DNA of 34,417 nt from Bacteroidales bacterium (GCA_017935575.1 JAGBHI010000033.1:1-34417), one strand, 5' to 3'. Numbered from the stretch's first letter, positions 17,594-26,601 are shown. A program made the numbers and translations. The notes: generated by a model not told the origin, from the sequence alone.

Positions 17594-18661
17594 TTATAAA
17601 AACCAAGTGCTAACCTTTTCTGCCACATCAGTTACAATAGAGGGCCCCTTTTTTAAGAATAACTCAGTATTTTTCTTTACCTCTTCAAGTGCCATTTGAG
17701 ATGCAAGAGAAGCATTGTCTGATTGACGCATTGCTAATTCATGGTTAAGATTCATTTTATCGCGTTGTAATTGTCGCTCCTCTGCCTCTACCATTACTTT
17801 GTATTCCCATTCGCGTTCTTTAACCATACGATTATAGGCTGCTATTTCTGCATAATGTGATTCAATCTGTTTTACAAGAGCATTTCCAGCCGCAGCACTA
17901 CTTGATAAAGGATTAATATTTGCCAAAAGATCTATGCACGCTTTAGCTCCTTCTTTACTCTTGTTGGTACTCCATGCAGCATTTGCTTGGTTGTAAAATT
18001 TAGCTCCTTCAACATCAATTTTCTTTTGATATACTATTGCAATCTCTTTCATCGCTTTAGTATAGGCCTCTTTACATACATCAGGAACACTTGCTAAAAG
18101 GTTCATAGCTCCCTCGTAATCCTCTTTGTCCGAAAGTGATTTTGCCTCGGCAAGCAGAAAATCTATCTGAGAATTATAATATTCTATTATTTTTTGCTTA
18201 CCATTATCAATAAATGTGGCTAATTCATTTTCACTTGCTTTTAAATTTTTAAAAGCGGCTAAATATGCGCGTTGGTCGTTTGTGCCAAGTCCTTTAACAG
18301 AATTATATGTGTATGTTGAAAATAGCTGACCAGAAATAGCATCTCCTATATAAATAGTTGTTGCCAATTCTACTGCTGTCATAGGAGGTGCGGTAGAAGT
18401 CATCTCCTTGTTTAGTAGGTTTACTGATGCAGTAATTACAAAACGAGGAGAAACTGTTGTTGATGCCATTCCATTTTTAGTAGCCATTTCTTTCAATTTT
18501 GATGAAAGAACTTTTCTAGCATATGATGGTATCCCCGACTCTTCAATAATAACAGGTGTTAGCGCAATCCTTCCTAAATCATCAGCTGCATTAAGATTAT
18601 TTTGAGCAAAAGAGTTTTGTAGTGATGCTAATGCAAACAGAATTATAATAATTCTTTTCAT
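17594..18661 (-). CDS. secreted protein with long coiled coil, unknown
   Basis: 355 residues from the ATG at 18661, chosen because it places a signal peptide first (MKRIIIILFALASLQNSFAQ). I do not recognise the family. The first 140 residues look like a mixed alpha/beta domain (RIALTPVIIEE, PRFVITASVNLL, ELATTIYIGDAISGQLFSTYTY), a pattern seen in periplasmic assembly-type lipoproteins. The rest is helical repeats and a charged coiled coil (residues about 265-330). The protein is probably periplasmic and may contact the other secreted products of the operon. Confidence 0.7.
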   Translation of the reverse strand: MKRIIIILFALASLQNSFAQNNLNAADDLGRIALTPVIIEESGIPSYARKVLSSKLKEMATKNGMASTTVSPRFVITASVNLLNKEMTSTAPPMTAVELATTIYIGDAISGQLFSTYTYNSVKGLGTNDQRAYLAAFKNLKASENELATFIDNGKQKIIEYYNSQIDFLLAEAKSLSDKEDYEGAMNLLASVPDVCKEAYTKAMKEIAIVYQKKIDVEGAKFYNQANAAWSTNKSKEGAKACIDLLANINPLSSSAAAGNALVKQIESHYAEIAAYNRMVKEREWEYKVMVEAEERQLQRDKMNLNHELAMRQSDNASLASQMALEEVKKNTELFLKKGPSIVTDVAEKVSTWFL

Positions 18662-18677
18662 AATGCTAATATTCTTT

Positions 18678-19628
18678 TTATTTACCTCCAATTACAATAG
18701 TTGCTTGACCAAGTCCTTTAGTCATAATTTTTGTTGTGATGCCGTATTTGTCGCGAAGCATTTTTGTTAAACCTCTAACCCATCTTCTAGCATCTATCGC
18801 TGTTCCTGATTCGTTAACCATGGGTATTCTTACATTACTGAAGACCATCATGTTCTCTGTTGCATTATCAGTAGTGAATTGACCTTTAACAGTATTGGCT
18901 CCAACCCAATCTTCAATTATGAATCCTAACTCTTCTCCATCAAACTCGCTCTCTAAATCGTATTCAGCATCTGACCAACGTTTTATTTGTAATTTTATTT
19001 GACGTCCATTCTCAAACCAATCGTTGAATTTGTTCAGCAATTGCTCATTAAAATTATCTAAATGCATTGTGACGCACTCCTCAAGTAGTACTGGAACTTC
19101 TGATGCATATGAGGGTTGACCTGTTCCTTGACAATTCGCAATTTGTTCATCGGTATAGGCGTCAACACCAGATAAGTTAAAAGTTAATGAAGTTTTTAAG
19201 CCTATGTTTTTAAGCCAATAAACTTCTAACCATATATCAGCTTTTGCTGTCTTTCTTAATTTGTCAATAGGGCTTTCTTCAACTCCTGCTCCGCCATCTT
19301 TAGACGACATCATCATCTCTTCTGTTGCTTCATTTTGTAGAGATTGTAGTGCTGATGACATCAAGCGAAGGTCAAAACCTCTATCAGACATCATTTGTCC
19401 AATTTTTGCTACTACTAAATGTAGCTCATTAGATGTATCAAATGCTTTTTGATAGTCAGGAATAAGCATCTTTTGACCCATATTATCATACTCAACCATG
19501 AAATTATTTTCTTGGCACCAAGTACGTGCAGGTACTACCATCAATGATGGTTTTTTGGCCGGGCCTTGACTAACAGCTGGCGTAATAGCTATAATTGCAA
19601 AGATTGCAATTAATATGCAACGTTTCAT
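18678..19628 (-). CDS. DUF6175 family secreted protein
   Basis: 316 residues from the ATG at 19628; this start gives the signal peptide MKRCILIAIFAIIAITPAVSQ and avoids overlap with the preceding gene. The mature start KKPSLMVVPARTWCQENNF and the segments IPDYQKAFDTSNELHLVVAKIGQMMSDRGFDL and KADIWLEVYWLK match DUF6175, a Bacteroidetes family of unknown function. The fold looks like a mixed alpha/beta periplasmic domain. A second domain (about 215-310) ends GLGQATIVIGGK. Its place between two other secreted proteins points to a common periplasmic complex. Confidence 0.8.
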   Translation of the reverse strand: MKRCILIAIFAIIAITPAVSQGPAKKPSLMVVPARTWCQENNFMVEYDNMGQKMLIPDYQKAFDTSNELHLVVAKIGQMMSDRGFDLRLMSSALQSLQNEATEEMMMSSKDGGAGVEESPIDKLRKTAKADIWLEVYWLKNIGLKTSLTFNLSGVDAYTDEQIANCQGTGQPSYASEVPVLLEECVTMHLDNFNEQLLNKFNDWFENGRQIKLQIKRWSDAEYDLESEFDGEELGFIIEDWVGANTVKGQFTTDNATENMMVFSNVRIPMVNESGTAIDARRWVRGLTKMLRDKYGITTKIMTKGLGQATIVIGGK

Positions 19629-19638
19629 ATTTTTAATT

Positions 19639-20169
19639 TTAATTAAAACCATGGCTAAGTGATTTGATGATACCACATTGCTCAAGATACTTTCTAAGAG
19701 CAGCTATTTCAACCATAACGACAACACCAACTTTATATTTCATATCTTTTTTGCCATAGTTGATAATATCTGCTAATCCGCTATTAGATATTCTTGCGAA
19801 GCGTTTGTATTCTCCACCTTCAGCAAAGAATTTTTTAAAGAAATCAGCATGTTTCTCTTCCAATATAGGATCTTGTAATAAAGGTTTTAGCGGTGTTATG
19901 CGTTTTTCTTTATTTGCAGGAGCTCCTTGAAATACAATTGCGTGGACAGCGTTCTTTTTAGCTTGCTCTTCAGCAATAAATGTGTTTTTTGAAAAGCTCC
20001 ATACTTTTAATAAATAGTTACCTGACGCATTCTTTGCGGTAGTCTCTACTTCATAGTTCCATGTGGCAGTATGTTCGTCAGCTTTCTTTTTTTGGCTTTT
20101 TGTGCCAGCACAAACAGTATTACCTGCAATAAGTAATACCAATACGAATAGGCTTAATATCTTTTTCAT
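19639..20169 (-). CDS. secreted protein, unknown
   Basis: 176 residues with a signal peptide (MKKILSLFVLVLLIAGNTVCAG). The mature part starts with a basic KSQKKKAD stretch followed by a strand-rich segment (TWNYEVETTAKNASGNYLLKVWSFSK) and an alternating helix-strand region ending KVGVVVMVEIAALRKYLEQCG. I do not recognise the family. It lies 23 bases after the first gene of the operon and 10 bases before DUF6175, so all are one transcript. Confidence 0.72.
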   Translation of the reverse strand: MKKILSLFVLVLLIAGNTVCAGTKSQKKKADEHTATWNYEVETTAKNASGNYLLKVWSFSKNTFIAEEQAKKNAVHAIVFQGAPANKEKRITPLKPLLQDPILEEKHADFFKKFFAEGGEYKRFARISNSGLADIINYGKKDMKYKVGVVVMVEIAALRKYLEQCGIIKSLSHGFN

Positions 20170-20192
20170 ATATTATAGTATAAATAGGTTTA

Positions 20193-21518
20193 TTATTTTT
20201 TTGTTTGGCGAATTAACATTCCTGGTGCTGCATTTTTAGGCACTTTACCTTTGAAAGTTGTAAATGTATTTGTTGATGCATTTTCATCATCATTATCTTC
20301 ACCCATATTATTACCTACGGTATCTACTTTAATTTTTCCTATAACTTTATATGTCTCTTTTTGAGTTTTTGGATCAATCTGACGCATCAATATTTCATAT
20401 TTGTCTCCCTCTTCTATGCACTCTTTTGTTCCAATATTTGCAGTCATATTTGGCTCTATTGTTGCCAATGGAGTCTTTGTACGGAATACTTCGTATTCTC
20501 TTTCAAGTTTAGATAAAACTTTGTCCAATGCTCTAGATGTTGCTTTCTTAACAGCTTCTTCTTGTGAATATTTTTTTGCTGCTACCGAGCAATAAGCTTT
20601 TTCGCTACCAATGTAATCTAACTCAAAGCAATCAAGAGCGTTAAATTTTTCAATTTCTGGAGCTTTGTTAATAGCGTTAAATATCTCTTCATTCCATCTT
20701 AAACGATATAGATATGTTGTTGAATATACAAAATATCCTCCTCTTGCAGTAATTGCCATTCCTGCTCCCTCTGCGGCTGTCATAGCTATTTGTTGTGCTG
20801 TTGGAATAGGTATTAAGCTTGCTGCCATTTTAGCGTAAGCTACAACTTCAGCAGCCAAATCTTCTGCTGATAAATAGCGGAAGCGTGTTACAGGTACGAA
20901 TGTATTTCCTACGATTTCATCTCCTCCGTTATCCATAAGGTATTCTATAGGTGAGCGTCCTGTTGTTGCTTCTTCAGCTGCGACTTTTTCAAGTTCAGTG
21001 GCATTCCATGCAACTCGTTCATGCAATAGGTTAGTGTTGATAGTTGCGTTATCTGGATTATCTGCACCCCACCATCTTGCCATTAATTTTTTAGCAAATT
21101 CTTTGTCTTGCAAATATTTGTATGCAACATAAGGAGCCTCATCTTTGTTTGGGTCAAGAGCAAGAATTTCTGCTGCATAATCTTTTGCAATATTAGCTAT
21201 AGCTGATTGCTCCTTTTTTCCTGTCAATGCGTTATATGCCTTTTTGTCGGCATCAGTAACTGTTACGTCAGAGTATGAGAATGTGCATATTGATTTATCA
21301 ATACCATGATCATTATATTTTGGGGGCATAGGATTATTAATAAATGCCTCTTTTACTAATCCTGCAACAGATGCATCTAAATTTGGATCTTCAAGCATAA
21401 CCATGCAAAGTGAGCTACGACGATATTGCTCTGAAATTTCTCGTTTTTTAACTTGTGCGGTTAAACTGAATACAGAAAGAGTTACAAATAAAACTCCCAA
21501 AAACAAATTCTTTTTCAT
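20193..21518 (-). CDS. secreted protein, first gene of the phase-variable operon, unknown
   Basis: 441 residues with a signal peptide (MKKNLFLGVLFVTLSVFSLTAQ). I do not recognise the family. The mature protein starts with RRSSLCMVMLEDPNLDASVAGLVKEAF, has a helical middle with an Ala/Met/Ile-rich stretch (about 215-250) and an aromatic TTYLYRLRW segment. A C-terminal beta-rich domain (about 340-441) carries an acidic insert (NMGEDNDDEN). It is probably periplasmic or surface-exposed. Its ATG is 64 bases from the left inverted repeat of the invertible segment, so a promoter facing left from that segment would drive it directly. Confidence 0.75.
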   Translation of the reverse strand: MKKNLFLGVLFVTLSVFSLTAQVKKREISEQYRRSSLCMVMLEDPNLDASVAGLVKEAFINNPMPPKYNDHGIDKSICTFSYSDVTVTDADKKAYNALTGKKEQSAIANIAKDYAAEILALDPNKDEAPYVAYKYLQDKEFAKKLMARWWGADNPDNATINTNLLHERVAWNATELEKVAAEEATTGRSPIEYLMDNGGDEIVGNTFVPVTRFRYLSAEDLAAEVVAYAKMAASLIPIPTAQQIAMTAAEGAGMAITARGGYFVYSTTYLYRLRWNEEIFNAINKAPEIEKFNALDCFELDYIGSEKAYCSVAAKKYSQEEAVKKATSRALDKVLSKLEREYEVFRTKTPLATIEPNMTANIGTKECIEEGDKYEILMRQIDPKTQKETYKVIGKIKVDTVGNNMGEDNDDENASTNTFTTFKGKVPKNAAPGMLIRQTKK

Positions 21519-21582
21519 AATTTCGGTTTATTAAAAATTAATATTGTTGATATAAATTATTATAATTGATTCATACATAAAA

Positions 21583-21774
21583 TCTCTTCCTAAGAGACAA
21601 ATCATGCAATGATATTATATTATAATTTAGATATTTGGAGTTTTATATAAGTATTAAATTTTGAATATTTATATACATTTTGTTGCATAACTTTAAAAAA
21701 ATTCAGATAATTGTGTTTCTATTTGCAATATTTTATATAATTTCGCATTGCATGATTTGTCTCTTAGGAAGAGA
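21583..21774. repeat. invertible segment: perfect 29-bp inverted repeats around 134 bp
   Basis: The left arm, 21583-21611, is exactly the reverse complement of the right arm, 21746-21774, over 29 bases; both flanking positions stop matching at once. Each arm starts with its own small palindrome, CTCTTCCTAAGAG, a plausible recombinase half-site. The 134 bases between are extremely AT-rich and non-coding. The block lies between a tyrosine recombinase gene and the head of an operon, the arrangement of phase-variable promoters in Bacteroidetes. Confidence 0.9.
21716..21745 (+). promoter_or_regulatory. candidate promoter inside the invertible segment, facing away from the operon
   Basis: TTTC at 21716-21719, an 18-base spacer and TAATTTCG at 21738-21745, abutting the right repeat. 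Each box is one base off consensus. No comparable motif reads the other way within the segment or in the 64 bases before the operon. After inversion this motif would sit beside the left repeat and fire into the operon. A second, poorer box (TAACTTTA at 21688) reads the same way. Confidence 0.4.
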
Positions 21775-21814
21775 ACAATCTTTTTATTTAATCTCACTCT
21801 CGATGTATAAATGG

Positions 21815-23014
21815 TTATAAATCCTTTAAGATTTTCAAATTAGCATTATCAACTATTTTAGTGTCAAGAGAAGCTAAGTATATTTGTGTTGTTAATTCTG
21901 AATTATGTCCCATACCCTCGCTGATTATGGATATTGGTATGTTTTTATCCCTCGCTATACTTGCCCAAGAATGACGAGCTACGTACATTGTTAATGGGAG
22001 TTGGCAACCTATTTTTATGCCTAATATTTTAAGTTTCTTATTTATTAAATACATGGCATTCTGATATTGTCTCCGTTCATCTTTATTAGTGGGTTTTATG
22101 ATTGGAAGCAGATATTCCGATAGAGGATTATTATATTTACTCACTATCTCTTGCATACATTTTTCCCAACGAATAAAAAGTTGTTTTCCTGTCTTACGTC
22201 TATAATATGACAGAGTACCATTTGATAAGTTGATTTTTTTTAAGTAGGCCATATCAATAAACGACATACCTCTGGTATAAAACGAAAATAGGAACATGTC
22301 TCGAGCAAAATCTTGTGAGGAATATGGTAATAGGTCAAGAGTTTTAATTTTTTTAATTAGTTCTAATGAAATTGCTCGTTTTTTTGTCTTGTCAATACCT
22401 GTGTAAACGTGTTTAAATGGTTTTAGATCATAGATCAGCTCCTCTCTCACAATCCTATTATATACGGCTCTCAATATCCTCATATAAAATGAGATGCTGT
22501 TTTTAGTTAGCCATTTTTTAGATAAATAGGCTTCGTACATTTGCATCATTGACGAATCAATTTCTTCAAACAAAACATCTTTGCCTTCTCGAAATTGCAT
22601 AAAACTTTTTAAGGTTGAGATATATGTTTCAGATGTCCGATACTTTCCTATTTGTCTAAACTGCTCAATAATTCTCTGCATATAACTGAATAACGATAGC
22701 TCATAAGCTCTTTCTTTAAATGCTAAAATAATATCATCAGCAGTATATTTTATATGTTTGCTATCAAACCGCTCTATTATACATTTAAATCTTTTAATAT
22801 CCCAATCAATAAGTTCTTCTATTATTTTTAAATGATTTCTTCTGCCTTCATTGGTTGTATGAGGCTCTTTTGCTCGCTCCTTCCACTCATATTCAAATAA
22901 TTGATAATTGGTCCTTAAATGCCGCGATACACGGTCTTTAATTACTTGATAATAAACTAATCCTTCCTTGCCTGATACAATTGAGGTTCTAAATCTTACT
23001 TTTATGGTTGCCAT
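21815..23014 (-). CDS. tyrosine recombinase, probable DNA invertase
   Basis: 399 residues from the ATG at 23014 (MATIKVRFRTSI, the usual start in this family); a further ATG 36 bases upstream gives a hydrophobic, atypical extension. The N-terminal arm domain covers about 1-95 and the SAM-like core-binding domain about 105-200. The catalytic domain has R248 (YTRGMSFIDMAYL), K274 (YRRKTGKQ), R347 in YVARHSW, H370 in GMGHNSE and nucleophile Y379 in QIYLAS. This matches Bacteroidetes site-specific recombinases that act on invertible promoters. The gene is chromosomal, with no phage or transposon genes near, and ends 41 bases from a 29-bp inverted repeat, its likely substrate. It could instead be an orphan integrase, but the repeats argue against that. 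Confidence 0.92.
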   Translation of the reverse strand: MATIKVRFRTSIVSGKEGLVYYQVIKDRVSRHLRTNYQLFEYEWKERAKEPHTTNEGRRNHLKIIEELIDWDIKRFKCIIERFDSKHIKYTADDIILAFKERAYELSLFSYMQRIIEQFRQIGKYRTSETYISTLKSFMQFREGKDVLFEEIDSSMMQMYEAYLSKKWLTKNSISFYMRILRAVYNRIVREELIYDLKPFKHVYTGIDKTKKRAISLELIKKIKTLDLLPYSSQDFARDMFLFSFYTRGMSFIDMAYLKKINLSNGTLSYYRRKTGKQLFIRWEKCMQEIVSKYNNPLSEYLLPIIKPTNKDERRQYQNAMYLINKKLKILGIKIGCQLPLTMYVARHSWASIARDKNIPISIISEGMGHNSELTTQIYLASLDTKIVDNANLKILKDL

Positions 23015-23065
23015 AGTTTTGTAATTATAAAAAAAGAAAATAACAACCAAATAGAGTGCTTAAAA

Positions 23066-23096
23066 TTGTAAAATTGTAAAACATTTATTTACTTTG
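23066..23096 (+). promoter_or_regulatory. promoter of the DUF4254-LPS core operon
   Basis: TTG at 23066-23068, a 20-base spacer and TTACTTTG at 23089-23096, one base from TAnnTTTG. It lies 34 bases before the DUF4254 start codon, in the region shared with the divergent recombinase gene. Confidence 0.55.
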
Positions 23097-23130
23097 CAAA
23101 ATATAACATTGAAAAAATAGAAGAACTGAT

Positions 23131-23736
23131 ATGACCTTTACTGAGAAAAGCAACCGAATATTCTGGAACGTATGTCTTGATTATCATAAACATGATGATG
23201 TTGATGCTTGTATGCAAAACCCATATGAGGCCTCAACAATTGAGTATTCATTATACAAGAAGTGTTGGATTGATGCTGTACAATGGCATCTTGAAGATAT
23301 AATACGTAATCCCGAAATTGAGCCAATAACAGCTCTTTACATTAAAAGACGTATTGATAAGTCAAATCAAGACAGAACCGACTTGGTGGAGGCAATAGAT
23401 AGTTTTTTCCGTGATAAATATAAAGATGTTAAGGTCTTGCCAGAGGCAACAATCAATACCGAAAGTCCTGCATGGGCTATTGACCGTTTGTCAATTCTTG
23501 CATTAAAAATTTATCACATGCAACAAGAGGTTGAGCGTACTGATGCTTCTGTTGAGCACATTGCAAAGTGTAAAGCTAAATTAGATGTCTTATTGGAACA
23601 GAGAGTTGATTTGTCATCGGCAATTGATACTCTGTTGGTCGATATAGAAGGGGGTAGAAAATATATGAAGGTATATCGTCAAATGAAAATGTATAACGAC
23701 CCCGAAACAAATCCTGTATTGTACGGGAAAAAATAA
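23131..23736 (+). CDS. DUF4254 domain protein
   Basis: 201 residues, all-helical, without signal peptide or membrane helix. The motifs YHKHDDVDA, PYEASTIEYSLYKKCWIDAVQWHLEDIIRNP, the long helix around LYIKRRIDKSNQDRTDLVE and TESPAWAIDRLSILALKIYHM are typical of DUF4254. The family usually sits directly before a heptosyltransferase and an LPS kinase in Bacteroidetes, as here (next gene 7 bases on). It is therefore probably concerned with LPS core synthesis, but its biochemical role is unknown. Confidence 0.88.
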   Translation: MTFTEKSNRIFWNVCLDYHKHDDVDACMQNPYEASTIEYSLYKKCWIDAVQWHLEDIIRNPEIEPITALYIKRRIDKSNQDRTDLVEAIDSFFRDKYKDVKVLPEATINTESPAWAIDRLSILALKIYHMQQEVERTDASVEHIAKCKAKLDVLLEQRVDLSSAIDTLLVDIEGGRKYMKVYRQMKMYNDPETNPVLYGKK

Positions 23737-23743
23737 AAGGGCA

Positions 23744-24781
23744 ATGAGTAAAAACCCCGAAAAAATCCTTGTCATAAGATTATCGGCATTAGGAGATGTG
23801 GCAATGGTTATACCTGTGCTATATCCAATATGTCTGTCAAATCCTCATAGAAACTTCACCATTATAACCTCTCCGATGGCGGCTGAGCTATTTATTGACT
23901 TGCCTAAAAATCTGGAAGTTATAAAAATTGATACAAAGAGGGAGTATAAAGGAATTAAGGGTATTTTCTCTCTATTTAAGCGTTTGCGCAAGCAAAGATA
24001 TTCGGCAGTTGCCGATTTACACGATGTTTTAAGGTCTAAAATATTATCACTGCTTTTTAGGCTTGTTGGTGTAAAGGTTGTAGAAATAGATAAAGGTCGT
24101 GCAGAAAAACGAGCTATAACAGCAGATAATAAAACCATCTTTAAACAACTTAAAACCTCATTTGAGCGTTATGCTGAGGTTTTTGAGAAATTGGGTTTGA
24201 AGAGCAATCAGGAATTTGACCCTTTTGAAGCACCAACTTCGCTCCCCGATTTTATTAATACTTCAAATGAAAAACTCCTATCCATAGGGGTGGCACCAAT
24301 ATCAAAGCATCAGGGCAAGAACTATCCATTACAAAAGATGAAAGAGGTAGTTGATTCTTTAGTGAAGAGCGGGAAATATAGAGTATTCTTGTTCGGTTCT
24401 CCTTTAGATGGTGAAATATTAGATGGCTGGCAAGATAAAGAGGGTCGTGTAGTATCTCTATGTAATCGCAAATTGGGCTTAAAAAAAGAGATGTCTGTTA
24501 TAAAAACGCTCTCTCTTATGGTGTCGATGGATTCGGCAAATATGCATATAGCATCTTTGATGGGAGTTCCTACAATCTCAATTTGGGGAGCAACACACCC
24601 TTATACAGGATTTTTAGGTTGGGGCTTAACTCAAGATTCTGTTGTGGAGCGAGAGGATTTGCCATGTCGCCCCTGTTCGGTGTTTGGAAACAAACCTTGT
24701 CGTTTAGGAGATTACCCATGTTTGAATATTGATGTGGACTATATCGTTAACAGAATTGAAAATCACATAAAGGAGGTTTGA
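23744..24781 (+). CDS. glycosyltransferase family 9 (heptosyltransferase-like)
   Basis: 345 residues. Family 9 enzymes transfer heptose from ADP-heptose to the LPS inner core on the cytoplasmic face of the membrane. It starts with the GT9 motif KILVIRLSALGDVAMVIPVL. The C-terminal nucleotide-sugar domain has IGVAPISKHQGKNYPL, VSMDSANMHIASLMGVPTISIWGATHP and the late Cys-rich segment DLPCRPCSVFGNKPCRLGDYPCL. The acceptor sugar cannot be told. It is 3' coupled to the LPS kinase gene. Confidence 0.9.
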   Translation: MSKNPEKILVIRLSALGDVAMVIPVLYPICLSNPHRNFTIITSPMAAELFIDLPKNLEVIKIDTKREYKGIKGIFSLFKRLRKQRYSAVADLHDVLRSKILSLLFRLVGVKVVEIDKGRAEKRAITADNKTIFKQLKTSFERYAEVFEKLGLKSNQEFDPFEAPTSLPDFINTSNEKLLSIGVAPISKHQGKNYPLQKMKEVVDSLVKSGKYRVFLFGSPLDGEILDGWQDKEGRVVSLCNRKLGLKKEMSVIKTLSLMVSMDSANMHIASLMGVPTISIWGATHPYTGFLGWGLTQDSVVEREDLPCRPCSVFGNKPCRLGDYPCLNIDVDYIVNRIENHIKEV

Positions 24782-24783
24782 TT

Positions 24784-25551
24784 ATGAAGTTAGTAATAAA
24801 TAAAACCTTTGAAAATATAGAGGAGTGGTGTAAGTCGTTACCCCATATTTTTGAGCAAGAGGGAGAACTTGTATATCATGCTCGTAATACTCTAAAAAAA
24901 TTGCAATTACCAAATGGAGAAGAGGTGGTTGTAAAAAAGTATGCAGTGCCAATATTCGTTAATAGAATTGCATATACATTTATCCGTGAGAGTAAACCTC
25001 GCAGGGCATATGAAAATGCCGTAAAATTGTTATCTTATGGGATATCAACACCAATACCGGTTTGTTATATTGAGATAAATTCTGGAGGACTATTCAAACA
25101 AGGTTATTTCGCGTGTATGAATAATCCTACACCAAATATATTACGTGAATTTGTTGATGGAGTGAATAATGGTGAAAATATTTTAAAGCAATTTGCCGTA
25201 TTTACAAAAGATATGCACGACAAGGAGGTTTTACACCTTGATTACTCTCCAGGAAATATAATATATGAACTTGATAAAGAGGGTAAGGCTGTATTTTCAC
25301 TTCTTGACCTTAATAGAATGAGATTTGGCAAACCTATTTCGCGTAAAGAGAGGTTGTATAATTTCAGGCGAATGTTCCGTAGCGAAGAGTCGTTGGCAAT
25401 ACTTGTAAAGGAGTATGCGCGCTTATGTGGCTGGAACGAAGAGGGAGCTGTTGCAGAGGCGATAGAATATTGTAGAGAGTTTTGGCGCAAGAAAGATAGA
25501 AAAAACGAATATAAACGTCGTTTGCGTGAGAGAAAAAACAGAAAATCATAA
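24784..25551 (+). CDS. LPS core kinase (Kdo/WaaP family)
   Basis: 255 residues from the ATG at 24784, chosen over an in-frame TTG six bases earlier. The start is preceded by a rare clear Shine-Dalgarno AGGAGG at 24771-24776, overlapping the end of the upstream gene. A protein-kinase-like fold: the ATP-binding Lys in VVVKKYAVP, the catalytic loop HLDYSPGNI with Asp, and the metal site LLDLNRMRF. The C-terminal tail is very basic (KDRKNEYKRRLRERKNRKS), suited to the membrane face. It likely phosphorylates a Kdo or heptose residue of lipid A-core. Confidence 0.87.
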   Translation: MKLVINKTFENIEEWCKSLPHIFEQEGELVYHARNTLKKLQLPNGEEVVVKKYAVPIFVNRIAYTFIRESKPRRAYENAVKLLSYGISTPIPVCYIEINSGGLFKQGYFACMNNPTPNILREFVDGVNNGENILKQFAVFTKDMHDKEVLHLDYSPGNIIYELDKEGKAVFSLLDLNRMRFGKPISRKERLYNFRRMFRSEESLAILVKEYARLCGWNEEGAVAEAIEYCREFWRKKDRKNEYKRRLRERKNRKS

Positions 25552-25557
25552 AAAGTG

Positions 25558-26583
25558 ATGGATCAAGATTTTGATATACGAAATATTAACGCATACGAAG
25601 AGAAAGATACCGATAAGGTGTTGCGACCTCTGAGTTTTGAAGATTTTAGCGGACAAAATAAAATCATTGAAAACTTAAGGGTGTTTGTTGCTGCGGCAAA
25701 ACTCAGAGGAGAATCGCTTGACCACTTGTTGTTGCATGGACCTCCGGGATTGGGAAAAACAACACTTGCAAATATAGTTGCAAACGAACTCGGCGTAGGA
25801 TTTAAAGTAACATCAGGTCCGGTATTGGATAAACCCGGCGACCTTGCAGGATTACTTACCTCGCTTGAACCTAACGATGTGCTTTTTATTGACGAAATTC
25901 ACCGTTTAAGCCCTATCGTAGAGGAGTATCTCTATTCGGCAATGGAGGATTTTCGCATTGATATAATGATAGATAAGGGTCCCAGCGCACGTTCAATACA
26001 GTTGAGTCTTAACCCCTTTACCCTTGTGGGAGCAACAACCCGAAGCGGTTTGCTTACAAGCCCTTTGAGAGCTCGTTTTGGTATAAACAGCCATTTGGAG
26101 TATTACGACCATAAAACACTTGCAAATATTATAAAACGCTCTGCAGGTATTCTAAAAGTGCCTTGCACTGCCGAAGCGGCAACCGAGATAGCTCTGCGTA
26201 GTCGTGGAACTCCACGTATAGCCAATGCCCTTTTACGCCGAGTTCGTGACTTTGCACAGATAAAGGGTAGTGGAGAGATAACTCTTGAGATAGCCCGTTT
26301 TTCGTTGGAGGCGTTGAATATTGACAAGTTTGGCTTAGACGAAATTGACAACAAGATACTTACCATAATAATTGATAAGTTCAAAGGAGGTCCTGTTGGT
26401 GTAAATACAATAGCGACAGCGTTGGGCGAGGACTCAGGAACTCTTGAGGAGGTTTACGAACCATTCCTTATAAAAGAGGGCTTTATAAAACGCACTCCTC
26501 GCGGACGCGAAGTAACCGAGTTGGCATACAAACACCTTGGGCGTACTCCTGCGGCACAACAAGGGACACTATTTGAATTGTAG
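25558..26583 (+). CDS. ruvB: Holliday junction branch migration ATPase RuvB
   Basis: 341 residues from the ATG at 25558, preferred to the GTG three bases before it. This AAA+ motor drives branch migration with RuvA. Walker A is GPPGLGKTT with K67, Walker B is [10 protein letters not shown], sensor 1 is LVGATTRSG, the Arg finger region is SPLRARFG, and the winged helix at the end contains [26 protein letters not shown]. It follows the LPS kinase by 6 bases and precedes the flippase by 18, so it is expressed in an envelope operon, a common linkage in Bacteroidetes. Confidence 0.98.
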   Translation: MDQDFDIRNINAYEEKDTDKVLRPLSFEDFSGQNKIIENLRVFVAAAKLRGESLDHLLLHGPPGLGKTTLANIVANELGVGFKVTSGPVLDKPGDLAGLLTSLEPNDVLFIDEIHRLSPIVEEYLYSAMEDFRIDIMIDKGPSARSIQLSLNPFTLVGATTRSGLLTSPLRARFGINSHLEYYDHKTLANIIKRSAGILKVPCTAEAATEIALRSRGTPRIANALLRRVRDFAQIKGSGEITLEIARFSLEALNIDKFGLDEIDNKILTIIIDKFKGGPVGVNTIATALGEDSGTLEEVYEPFLIKEGFIKRTPRGREVTELAYKHLGRTPAAQQGTLFEL

Positions 26584-26601
26584 AACTATCACCTACGCAA
26601 A

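Noticed and set aside
21541-21780. Inverted repeats as an ordinary terminator hairpin
   Set aside because: The arms are 29 bp and separated by 134 bp with no T-run at the outer edge, far from normal terminator geometry.
21815-23014. Recombinase as integrase of a prophage or conjugative element
   Set aside because: No phage, mobilisation or conjugation genes are nearby. The adjacent perfect inverted repeats, not direct repeats, fit an invertase.
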